Below are positions 1 through 6,456 of a stretch of DNA of 7,951 bases, piece by piece. Both the position numbers and the translations under genes were made by a program. This DNA comes from Pseudomonadota bacterium (GTDB taxonomy: Bacteria; Pseudomonadota; Gammaproteobacteria; Xanthomonadales; Xanthomonadaceae), in assembly GCA_023423855.1 (NCBI GenBank), contig JAFAEU010000057.1, forward strand, positions 1-7,951. The letters are read 5' to 3'. The notes under the pieces are model-generated. The model was not told where the DNA came from. It saw only the letters and a program-made list of their open reading frames with translations, and ran no database searches. Each line of letters begins with the position of its first letter. Positions within the stretch are counted from its first letter, which is position 1.

Positions 1-923
<923 letters not shown>

Positions 924-931
924 TCCCGCAT

Positions 932-949
932 GGCGGGCCGTGGCCCGCC
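932..949 (+). other. Intercistronic GC hairpin between atpD and atpC
   Basis: GGCGGGC (932-938) pairs perfectly with GCCCGCC (943-949) across a four-base loop, starting nine bases after the atpD stop. No T-run follows, so it is unlikely to end transcription. In operons such stems commonly protect or define mRNA 3' ends after processing, and ATP synthase genes need unequal expression, but a role here is inference. Short GGCC-rich palindromes continue at about 964-985. Confidence 0.5.
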
Positions 950-1001
950 TCGCGTCAAACCAAGGCCGGCCGAAGGCCTGCCTCATGGGACTTTGAGAGA
1001 C

Positions 1002-1427
1002 ATGGCATCCACCATCCGTTGCGACATCGTCAGCGCCGAAGCCGAGATCTTCCAGGGTGAAGCGACCTTGGTCGTGGCCACCGGCGAGATGGGCGAGCTC
1101 GGCATCGCGCCGCGCCACGCGCCGCTGATCACGCGGCTCAAGCCCGGCAAGGTCGTGGTGACCCAGGCCGACGGCAGCCAGCTCGACTTCGCCATCGGCG
1201 GCGGCATCCTCGAGGTGCAGCCGCAACTGGTGACGATCCTGGCCGACACCGCGATCCGCGCCGACGACATCGACGAGGCCGCCGTGCGTGCCGCGAAGGA
1301 TGAGGCCGAGCGCGTGCTGGCCGGACGCGGCGAGGCGATGGAGGTCGCCGAGGCCCAGCAGAAGCTGGCCGAGGTCATGGCCCAGTTGTCGGCGCTGGAG
1401 CGGCTGCGCAAGAACCTCAAGCACTGA
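1002..1427 (+). CDS. atpC: F1Fo ATP synthase subunit epsilon
   Basis: Epsilon subunit of the F1 central stalk; it couples rotation of gamma to catalysis and inhibits ATP hydrolysis through its C-terminal helices. The protein has 141 residues, the normal length. The N-terminal beta-sandwich begins [17 protein letters not shown] and carries the family signatures [22 protein letters not shown] and [25 protein letters not shown]. From about residue 90 onward it is a charged, alanine-rich helical hairpin ([14 protein letters not shown] ... [10 protein letters not shown]). I chose the ATG at 1002 because [13 protein letters not shown] aligns with the E. coli AtpC N-terminus. The upstream in-frame ATG at 930 would add 24 residues read straight through the intercistronic hairpin. 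The ribosome binding site is weak (GAGAG, very close to the ATG). Last gene of the atp operon; a strong terminator follows. Confidence 0.97.
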   Translation: MASTIRCDIVSAEAEIFQGEATLVVATGEMGELGIAPRHAPLITRLKPGKVVVTQADGSQLDFAIGGGILEVQPQLVTILADTAIRADDIDEAAVRAAKDEAERVLAGRGEAMEVAEAQQKLAEVMAQLSALERLRKNLKH

Positions 1428-1448
1428 GGCGCAATCCGCGCCGCTCCG

Positions 1449-1474
1449 AAACGCCGGCCTTGTGCCGGCGTTTT
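1449..1474 (+). terminator. Intrinsic terminator of the atp operon
   Basis: AAACGCCGGC (1449-1458) pairs perfectly with GCCGGCGTTT (1464-1473), a ten-bp GC-rich stem with loop CTTGT. The right arm runs into TTTT (1471-1474) and then GCGTT. It lies 22 bp after the atpC stop. Stem strength and position make it the probable end of the atp transcript, although the T-tract is short. Confidence 0.82.
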
Positions 1475-1513
1475 GCGTTCTGCCGATCTTTTCCTGCAGA
1501 TCACCAGTTTCCT

Positions 1514-1621
1514 CGTCATTCCCGCGAAGGCGGGAATCCAGCGTCTTTGCATCTACGGCGACAAAAGACACTGGGTCCCCGCCCCCCCGCCTGTGCGGGG
1601 GCAGGCTTCGCGGGGATGACG
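1514..1621. repeat. REP/REPIN-like imperfect palindromic element (family 1)
   Basis: A 108-bp imperfect palindrome. Its ends are CGTCATTCCCGCG (1514-1526) and CGCGGGGATGACG (1609-1621), complementary except for one G:T-type position. Inside them, CCAGCGTCTTTG (1538-1549) is nearly complementary to CAAAAGACACTGG (1562-1574). Each half also folds alone: ATTCCCGC/GCGGGAAT (1518-1525 with 1530-1537) on the left; on the right, TCCCCGC/GCGGGGA (1576-1582 with 1610-1616) encloses CCCCCGC/GCGGGGG (1584-1590 with 1595-1601). Two inverted REP-like halves are the architecture of a REPIN or short MITE. The GTCATTCCCGCGAAGGCGGGAATCCAG type is a common intergenic repeat of Proteobacteria, from memory. It has no coding content. 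It sits between the atp terminator and the peptidase gene. Confidence 0.85.
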
Positions 1622-1696
1622 GCTGCCCGGGACGTGGATTGCAGTACACCCCGTAAGGCAACGGCGATTGCGACACAATGACGCCCTACGGATCCC

Positions 1697-1701
1697 GGGA
1701 G
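1697..1701 (+). promoter_or_regulatory. Shine-Dalgarno site selecting the peptidase start at 1708
   Basis: GGGAG lies six bases before the ATG at 1708. The in-frame ATG at 1678 has no comparable site, and starting there would put ten residues, including Arg and Glu, in front of an otherwise normal signal peptide. This site therefore decides the start. Confidence 0.65.
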
Positions 1702-1707
1702 CGCACG

Positions 1708-2868
1708 ATGGCGAACTGGCGAAGCGGATGGCTGTTGGCGGCAATACTCGCCGCCGGCGCAGATGCGGCGGAACCGCAGGGCATCGCGGCCGAGCGTCCA
1801 CGCTCTCGCGAGGCCGGTGTCGTCATCGGCGTGCTGCCGACCGGCCCGCGCAACGCCATCGTCGACGTCCCAGGCGTGGCGGTGGGACACGCGACCGTGA
1901 TCGAGGGCGACGCCATCCGCACCGGCGTCACCGCGATCGTGCCGCATCCCGGCGATATCTACCGCGAGCGCGTGCCCGCGGCGATCGTGGTCGGCAACGG
2001 TTACGGCAAGCTGCTCGGCGTCACCCAGGTCGACGAGCTGGGCGAGCTGGAAACGCCGATCCTGCTGACCGGCACGCTTGGCGTCTGGCGCGCGGCCGAT
2101 GCGCTGGTCGAACGGCAGCTGGCGCTGCCGGGGATGGAGCAGGTGCGCTCGCTCAACCCGGTCGTGGGCGAGACCAACGACGGCTTCCTCAACGACATCC
2201 GCGCGCGTCCGCTGCGGCCGGAACACGTGCGCCGGGCGCTGGACACGGCCTCCATCGACAACGTCGACGAAGGCGCCGTCGGTGCGGGCACCGGCACGGT
2301 TGCGTTCGGCTGGAAGGGCGGCATCGGCACCAGCTCGCGGCGGCTCGACCCGGCGTGGGGCGGGCATACGGTCGGCGTGCTGGTGCAGAGCAACTACGGC
2401 GGGCGGCTGACCATCGACGGCGTCGCCCTCGACGGGGTGCGCCCGGACAGGACCTCCGTGCGGAATGCCGGCGATGCGCCGCCCGCGAGCGGCGACGGCA
2501 GCATCATGATCGTGGTCGCCACCGATGCGCCGCTGGACGAACGCCTGCTGCGGCGGCTGGCGACGCGTGCGCTGCTGGGCTTGGGCCGCACCGGCTCGTC
2601 GATGAGCAACGGCTCGGGCGACTACGTGATCGCGTTCTCGACTGCGCGCGAAGTGCGCAGGACGCCGGGAGCGGACCGCCATGCGCTGCAGGTCCTGCCC
2701 AACGACGCGATGACGCCGCTGTTCGATGCGGTCGCCGAGGCGACCGAGGAGGCGATCGTCAACTCGCTGTTCCGCGCGCAGACGATGAGCGGACACCGCG
2801 GCACCGTGCCCGCGCTGCCGCTCGAGCGCGTGCTGCCCCTGTTGCATCCGCAAGGCGGAGAGCGATAG
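1708..2868 (+). CDS. Exported P1-family (S58, DmpA-like) aminopeptidase
   Basis: Predicted N-terminal-nucleophile hydrolase of the DmpA/BapA family (L-aminopeptidase/D-esterase, beta-aminopeptidase), 386 residues. Family members self-cleave at a Gly-Ser bond, and the freed Ser becomes the nucleophile; here the bond is Gly264-Ser265 in GDGSIMIVVATDAPL (Ser codon 2500-2502). Other landmarks are NAIVDVPGVAVGH (about residues 49-61), TGVTAIVP, the conserved Asn in VVGNGYGK, and GLGRTGSSMSNGSGDYVIAFSTA after the nucleophile. Residues 1-20 form a signal peptide: MANWRSGW, a hydrophobic LLAAILAAGADA, and a probable cut after Ala-Asp-Ala, so the enzyme probably acts in the periplasm. DmpA has 375 residues; the extra length here is mostly the leader. 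It is co-directional with the hydrolase downstream. Family assignment is strong; substrate (N-terminal amino acids, beta- or D-residues, esters) cannot be told from sequence. Confidence 0.93.
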   Translation: MANWRSGWLLAAILAAGADAAEPQGIAAERPRSREAGVVIGVLPTGPRNAIVDVPGVAVGHATVIEGDAIRTGVTAIVPHPGDIYRERVPAAIVVGNGYGKLLGVTQVDELGELETPILLTGTLGVWRAADALVERQLALPGMEQVRSLNPVVGETNDGFLNDIRARPLRPEHVRRALDTASIDNVDEGAVGAGTGTVAFGWKGGIGTSSRRLDPAWGGHTVGVLVQSNYGGRLTIDGVALDGVRPDRTSVRNAGDAPPASGDGSIMIVVATDAPLDERLLRRLATRALLGLGRTGSSMSNGSGDYVIAFSTAREVRRTPGADRHALQVLPNDAMTPLFDAVAEATEEAIVNSLFRAQTMSGHRGTVPALPLERVLPLLHPQGGER

Positions 2869-2894
2869 ACCAGCGCAAAGGAAAAGAAGGAACT

Positions 2895-2920
2895 CCGCGA
2901 CCGCTTGCCCGCGGTCGCGG
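2895..2920 (+). other. Hairpin in the peptidase-hydrolase intergenic gap
   Basis: CCGCGACCGC (2895-2904) pairs perfectly with GCGGTCGCGG (2911-2920) around the loop TTGCCC. It begins 26 bp after the peptidase stop and no T-run follows, so it is a poor Rho-independent terminator. It could be an attenuating or RNA-stabilising stem, or a weak terminator of the peptidase message. A rare-start TTG at 2905 lies in its loop, which argues against translation beginning there. Confidence 0.5.
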
Positions 2921-2994
2921 CAGGCCGCGATCGGTGCAACCGGTGCCGCGCCGGTCGTATCCCTGGTGTCATCTGTCCAGCGGAACCACCGCGA

Positions 2995-4287
2995 ATGCTA
3001 TCGATCCTGCTTGCTGCCGCGCTTTCCGTCGCCCCTGCCCCGGGCGATGCATGCCTGGTCGGCGCCTACCGCTTTCCCGATGCCACGCTGGACGTCGCGC
3101 CCAGCGAAGGCGGCCTGCGCTGGCGCCACGTCGACGGCCGCAGCGGCAGGCTCGTGAAGCAGGACGATGGCGGCTGGACCAGCCTGGAAGGCTGGACCGA
3201 TCGGCTGGACGGGCACCGCGTCTCGTTCTCCGGCTGCGCGTCGGGCGACATGCATTTCGATGGCGTGACGGGCCGGCGCATCGAGCTGCAGGTGACCGAG
3301 ACGACGTTCGAAGGCAGGGACGGGCTGAAGCTCGCCGGGCGCCTGCTGATGCCCGAAGGCGACGCGGTTGTGCCGCTGGTCGTCCTGGTCCACGGCGCCG
3401 AGTCGTCGTCGGCGCGCGAGTGGGACTTCATGCAGCGCCAGCTGCCGGCCGAAGGCGTGGCGGCGTTCGTGTACGACAAGCGCGGCACCGGTGGCTCGGA
3501 AGGCCGCTACACGCAGGACTACGGCGTCCTAGCCGACGACGCCATCGCGGCTGTGGACGAGGCGCGTCGGCTGGGCGGAGCACGCGTCGGGCGCGTCGGT
3601 TTCCGCGGCGGCTCGCAGGGCGGCTGGGTGGCGCCGCTGGCGGCGACCCGCACCGCCGTCGATTTCATCGTGGTCGCCTATGGCCTGGCGGTGAGTCCGC
3701 TGGAGGAGGACCGCGAGGCGACGATCCTGCAGATGCAGCTCAAGGGCCACGGTCCCGACGTCATCGAGCGCGCGCTGGAAATCGTCGATGCCGCCGGCGT
3801 GGTGGCTGCCAGCCGCTTCACCGCGGGCATCGAGGCGTTCGACGCGGTCCGCGACAGGTACCGCGACGAGCCCTGGTACAAGGACGTGTACGGCAACTTC
3901 ACCCACCTGCTGCTGCCGCACATGGGCGACGCGCTGCGCGAAGCGGGGCAGGCCTACAACTTCGGCACGCCGTGGGACTACGACTCGCTGCCGGTCCTGC
4001 GCCGGCTACGCACGCCGCAGCTGTGGCAGCTGGCCGAGGCCGACATCGACGCGCCGATGGGCGAAACCTTCCGCCGCCTGCGCGAGCTCGTCACGGAACA
4101 CGATGCGCCGATCACCATCGCCGTGTTCCCCGGCGCCGAGCACGGCATGACCCTGTTCGAGGCCGATGCCGACGGAACACGCACCTCCCTGCGCTATCCG
4201 GACGGCTACACACGGATGACCGTGGATTTCGCGAAGGGACGGCTCGGTGACGCATACGGCGACGCCAGGATGCATCGGCCGGAGTGA
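2995..4287 (+). CDS. Probably exported alpha/beta-hydrolase with N-terminal accessory domain
   Basis: 430 residues. Residues 1-19 (MLSILLAAALSVAPAPGDA) resemble a signal peptide but lack the usual Lys/Arg. Residues about 20-110 look like a beta-rich accessory domain with Cys20 and Cys81 that could form a disulfide in the periplasm. The alpha/beta-hydrolase core follows: oxyanion-type VLVHGAES (His133-Gly134), YDKRGTGGSEG, nucleophile elbow GGSQGG with Ser207, a large helical insertion (about 215-340) that could form a lid, an acid candidate at Asp350 or Asp352 (EADIDAP), and His383 in GAEHGM. All triad members are present, so it is probably an active serine hydrolase (esterase or peptidase type). 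Start at ATG 2995 is chosen for the leader; the only upstream in-frame candidate is a TTG inside a hairpin. The ribosome site is weak. It may share a transcript with the peptidase upstream. Substrate unknown. Confidence 0.85.
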   Translation: MLSILLAAALSVAPAPGDACLVGAYRFPDATLDVAPSEGGLRWRHVDGRSGRLVKQDDGGWTSLEGWTDRLDGHRVSFSGCASGDMHFDGVTGRRIELQVTETTFEGRDGLKLAGRLLMPEGDAVVPLVVLVHGAESSSAREWDFMQRQLPAEGVAAFVYDKRGTGGSEGRYTQDYGVLADDAIAAVDEARRLGGARVGRVGFRGGSQGGWVAPLAATRTAVDFIVVAYGLAVSPLEEDREATILQMQLKGHGPDVIERALEIVDAAGVVAASRFTAGIEAFDAVRDRYRDEPWYKDVYGNFTHLLLPHMGDALREAGQAYNFGTPWDYDSLPVLRRLRTPQLWQLAEADIDAPMGETFRRLRELVTEHDAPITIAVFPGAEHGMTLFEADADGTRTSLRYPDGYTRMTVDFAKGRLGDAYGDARMHRPE

Positions 4288-4312
4288 TCGCGCGCCCGGT
4301 GCGCGGTGGGGT

Positions 4313-4696
4313 TCAGCGCCTGTAGATCCAGTGCCGGGACAGTACGAAGCCGATGAGGCCGAGGACGATCTCGACCACGGGTTTCGCGAGCCACGCCCAC
4401 TTCAACCCGAGCACGTCGTCGATCGCGCCCATGGCGATGGTGCTGGCCGCGGTGGTGCACAGCCACATCAGCGCGAAGCGCTGGAACTGCACGCGGCCCA
4501 TCGCCGAGCCCTCGCCGGCGAAGGTGAACTTGCCGTTGAGCCAGTAGCCCAGCAGCGCGCCACTGACGCGGCCGCTGACGTTGGCCGGCTCGATCAGCAT
4601 GCCCATGTGCGAGAGCCAGACGGTCACGCCCCAGTCGACCAGCCACTGCAGGCCGCCGATGGCGAGGTAATGGCTGCCCTGGCGGCGCAGGCTCAT
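4313..4696 (-). CDS. GtrA-family small membrane protein
   Basis: 127 residues with four predicted membrane helices at about 10-29, 34-53, 73-92 and 101-120. GtrA proteins are inner-membrane proteins linked, where studied, to moving or handling polyprenyl-phosphate-linked sugars for cell-surface glycosylation. Supporting features are an Arg-rich N-terminus before YLAIGGLQWLVDWG, the diagnostic NGKFTF at 54-59 after helix 2, and the matching SRHWIYRR after helix 4, giving the two-by-two helix pseudo-repeat of the family. The ATG at 4696 is preferred because it gives the normal family length; the open frame extends upstream to 4813 but the added residues are not GtrA-like. The Shine-Dalgarno is weak. 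It is convergent with the hydrolase (25-bp gap, no clear terminator). No glycosyltransferase is adjacent, so the sugar substrate cannot be guessed. Confidence 0.87.
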   Translation of the reverse strand: MSLRRQGSHYLAIGGLQWLVDWGVTVWLSHMGMLIEPANVSGRVSGALLGYWLNGKFTFAGEGSAMGRVQFQRFALMWLCTTAASTIAMGAIDDVLGLKWAWLAKPVVEIVLGLIGFVLSRHWIYRR

Positions 4697-4826
4697 GGGG
4701 CATACCCGTGGCTGGGATTCGGCAGGGGAGTGGTCATGGACCGCAAGCCTAATGGGTGCGGGGTGAATGGAACATCGGCGGCGGGGTGGGGTACCCGCCG
4801 AAGCGATCACCATCCCGGCGAAGCCC

Positions 4827-4945
4827 TTAGAGCGTCCAACAAAATGAATTCTGTCATCCCGAGCGTAGCGAGGGATCTTGTCTCCGGAGCCAGAAAAGCG
4901 AGATCCCTCGCTGCGCTCGGGATGACATTCTGTTAGATGCTCTTA
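4827..4945. repeat. MITE/REPIN-like palindromic element (family 2) upstream of glmU
   Basis: A 119-bp inverted-repeat element. The inner arms are 26 bp with one mismatch: 4853-4878 (begins GTCATCCCGAGCG, ends GAGGGATCT) against 4901-4926 (begins AGATCCCTCGC, ends CGGGATGAC), around a 22-bp loop (4879-4900). Outer arms TTAGAGCGTCCAACA (4827-4841) and TGTTAGATGCTCTTA (4931-4945) match at 12 of 15 positions. The left side carries about seven extra bases (near GAATTCT) relative to the right. The GTCATCCCGAGCGNAGCGAGGGATCT type is a widespread bacterial intergenic repeat, from memory. No ORF or transposase is inside. It differs from the element at 1514-1621. It lies in the 280-bp region between gtrA and glmU; the remainder (4697-4826) shows nothing I can assign beyond the gtrA upstream region. 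Confidence 0.85.
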
Positions 4946-4949
4946 GAAT
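4922..4949 (+). promoter_or_regulatory. Candidate sigma-70 promoter for glmU, -35 inside the repeat
   Basis: ATGACA (4922-4927) matches TTGACA at five of six positions. TAGAAT (4944-4949) matches TATAAT at five of six, with a 16-bp spacer. Transcription would begin near 4956, leaving a leader of about 20 bases before the glmU ATG. The -35 is formed by the right arm of the palindromic element and the -10 straddles its outer end. This is a motif match only, though it scores better than anything else in the intergenic region. Confidence 0.4.
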
Positions 4950-4976
4950 CCCAGCCTTCGGTCCAGCGGAAATCCC

Positions 4977-6344
4977 ATGAACACACCCCTGCACGTCGTC
5001 ATCCTCGCCGCCGGCGAGGGCAAGCGCATGAAATCGGACCTGCCCAAGGTGCTGCAGAAGATCGCCGGCCGGCCGATGCTGGCGCACGTGATCGACACCG
5101 CGCGCCAGCTGCAGCCGGCCGGCATCCACGTGGTCTACGGCCACGGCGGCGACCAGGTGCGCGCGGCCTTTGCCGACCAGCCGGAGCTGACCTGGGCCGA
5201 GCAGGCGCGCCAGCTCGGCACCGGCCACGCCGTGCAGCAGGCGATGCCCGGCGTGCCCGACGACGCGCGCGTGCTGGTGATGTACGGCGACGCGCCGCTG
5301 TTCACCGTGGACACGCTGCGCCGGCTGCTGGCCGCCGAAGGCCGGCTCGCGCTGCTGGCCGCGGAACTCGACAACCCCACCGGCTACGGCCGCATCCTGC
5401 GCGACGCCGAGGGACGCGTGGCCGCCGTGGTCGAGGAGAAGGACGCCAGCGACGAGCAGCGCGCGCTGCGGCTGGTCAACACCGGCGTCATCGTCGCCGA
5501 CTCGACCGCGCTGAAGGACTGGCTGTCGCGACTGTCGAACGACAACGCCCAGGGCGAGTACTACCTGACCGACGTGGCCGGCATGGCCTCGGCGGATTTC
5601 ACCGCCGCGGAAATCGTCAAGGTCGACGACCCGCGCGAGACCGAAGGCGCCAACGATCCCTGGCAGCTTGCCCAGCTCGAGCGCGAGTTCCAGCTGCGCG
5701 CGGTGCGCGCGCTGTGCCTGCAGGGCGCGCGTGTCGCCGATCCGGCGCGCGTGGACATCCGCGGCGAGGTGGTGGTCGGCCGCGACGTCGAGATTGACGT
5801 CGACGTGGTGTTCGAGGGCCGGGTCGAACTCGGCGACGGCGTCCGCATCGGGCCGTTCACGCGGCTCAGGGACGTGGTGCTCGGCGCGGGCACCCGGGTG
5901 CATGCGCACTGCGACCTCGAAGGCGCGCGTGCGGAAGGCGCGGTCACCATCGGTCCGTTCGCGCGCCTGCGCCCCGGCACCGTGCTGGCCGACGGCGTGC
6001 ATGTGGGCAACTTCGTCGAGACCAAGAACGCGACGCTCGGCGTCGGCAGCAAGGCCAACCACCTGAGCTACCTCGGCGACGCGGCGGTCGGCGCCAAGGC
6101 CAACATCGGCGCCGGCACCATCACCTGCAACTACGACGGTGTCAACAAGTCGACCACCACGATTGGCGACGGCGCCTTCATCGGCTCCAACAGCGCGCTG
6201 GTGGCGCCGGTCACGATCGGCGCTGGCGCGACGATCGGTGCCGGCTCGGTGATCAGCCACGACGCGCCGGAGGGCGAGCTGACCGTTGCGCGCGCGCGGC
6301 AGGTCACGATCGAAGGCTGGACGCGGCCGCAGAAGAAGCCGTAG
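4977..6344 (+). CDS. glmU: Bifunctional GlmU: GlcNAc-1-P uridyltransferase / GlcN-1-P acetyltransferase
   Basis: Cytoplasmic enzyme for the last two steps to UDP-GlcNAc: acetylation of glucosamine-1-phosphate with acetyl-CoA, then uridylyl transfer from UTP. The product feeds peptidoglycan and lipid A synthesis. 455 residues, as in E. coli (456). The N-terminal Rossmann-like domain (about 1-230) has [18 protein letters not shown], where Lys replaces the common Thr of GxGTRM, then YGHGGD, QLGTGHA, and metal-binding Asp105 in YGDAPL. The C-terminal left-handed beta-helix (about 250-455) has hexapeptide turns ([20 protein letters not shown] onward), [22 protein letters not shown], catalytic His362 in [12 protein letters not shown], and [13 protein letters not shown]. 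It starts with ATG at 4977 just after the palindromic element; its ribosome site is weak (GCGGAA). In E. coli it directly follows atpC; here three genes intervene. Confidence 0.98.
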   Translation: MNTPLHVVILAAGEGKRMKSDLPKVLQKIAGRPMLAHVIDTARQLQPAGIHVVYGHGGDQVRAAFADQPELTWAEQARQLGTGHAVQQAMPGVPDDARVLVMYGDAPLFTVDTLRRLLAAEGRLALLAAELDNPTGYGRILRDAEGRVAAVVEEKDASDEQRALRLVNTGVIVADSTALKDWLSRLSNDNAQGEYYLTDVAGMASADFTAAEIVKVDDPRETEGANDPWQLAQLEREFQLRAVRALCLQGARVADPARVDIRGEVVVGRDVEIDVDVVFEGRVELGDGVRIGPFTRLRDVVLGAGTRVHAHCDLEGARAEGAVTIGPFARLRPGTVLADGVHVGNFVETKNATLGVGSKANHLSYLGDAAVGAKANIGAGTITCNYDGVNKSTTTIGDGAFIGSNSALVAPVTIGAGATIGAGSVISHDAPEGELTVARARQVTIEGWTRPQKKP

Positions 6345-6352
6345 GAAAAGCC

Positions 6353-6443
6353 GGGAAAACCGGGGTCAGAGTCGACTTTTCCCCGATTGCTCGAATGGGC
6401 CGGAAGGTTTCGGGGAAAAGTCGACTCTGACCCCGGTTTTCCC
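6353..6443. repeat. Perfect 34-bp inverted repeat (family 3), GGGGTCAGAGTCGAC type
   Basis: 6353-6386 is the exact reverse complement of 6410-6443, with a 23-base loop (6387-6409). The arm contains CCGGGGTCAGAGTCGAC and its own nested ends GGGAAAA (6353-6359) and TTTTCCC (6377-6383), so each arm can fold alone or pair with the other. Two inverted REP-like units separated by a short spacer is a REPIN. Similar GGGGTCAGAGT-type motifs occur, from memory, near REP-associated tyrosine transposases (RAYTs) in gammaproteobacteria; none is in this window. It begins nine bases after the glmU stop and ends 13 bases before the kinase stop, between convergent genes, where it could act as a bidirectional terminator or message 3'-end stem (right arm includes GGTTTTCCC). 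Confidence 0.92.
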
Positions 6444-6456
6444 CACCCCGATTTCC

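Noticed and set aside
930..1001. N-terminal extension of atpC from the ATG at 930
   Set aside because: Would add 24 residues translated through a hairpin; absent from the family; the ATG at 1002 fits homologues.
1516..2853. A 445-codon open frame on the minus strand opposite the peptidase
   Set aside because: Antisense shadow with His/Arg/Ala-rich composition, running into the palindromic repeat at its 3' end; no motif.
2905..2994. TTG start at 2905 for the hydrolase
   Set aside because: Rare start in a hairpin loop; it would bury the hydrophobic leader 30 residues inside the protein.
1668..4250. An 860-codon open frame on the plus strand across the peptidase and hydrolase genes
   Set aside because: Arg/Ala/Gly-rich translation with no recognisable domain; it overlaps two well-supported genes in another frame. 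A high-GC shadow.
4288..4312. Possible bidirectional terminator between the hydrolase and gtrA
   Set aside because: Only a five-bp CGCGC/GCGCG stem and no T- or A-run; not supportable.
4697..4813. 39-residue N-terminal extension of the GtrA protein from 4813
   Set aside because: Pro/Arg-rich and unlike GtrA proteins, which begin close to the first membrane helix.
4854..6260. A 468-codon minus-strand open frame opposite glmU
   Set aside because: Antisense shadow of a conserved core gene; its last codons come from the palindromic repeat.
1514..6443. CRISPR array or integron attC sites
   Set aside because: The three repeats differ in sequence, are kilobases apart and are palindromic; there is no regular spacing, and no cas or integrase gene is present.
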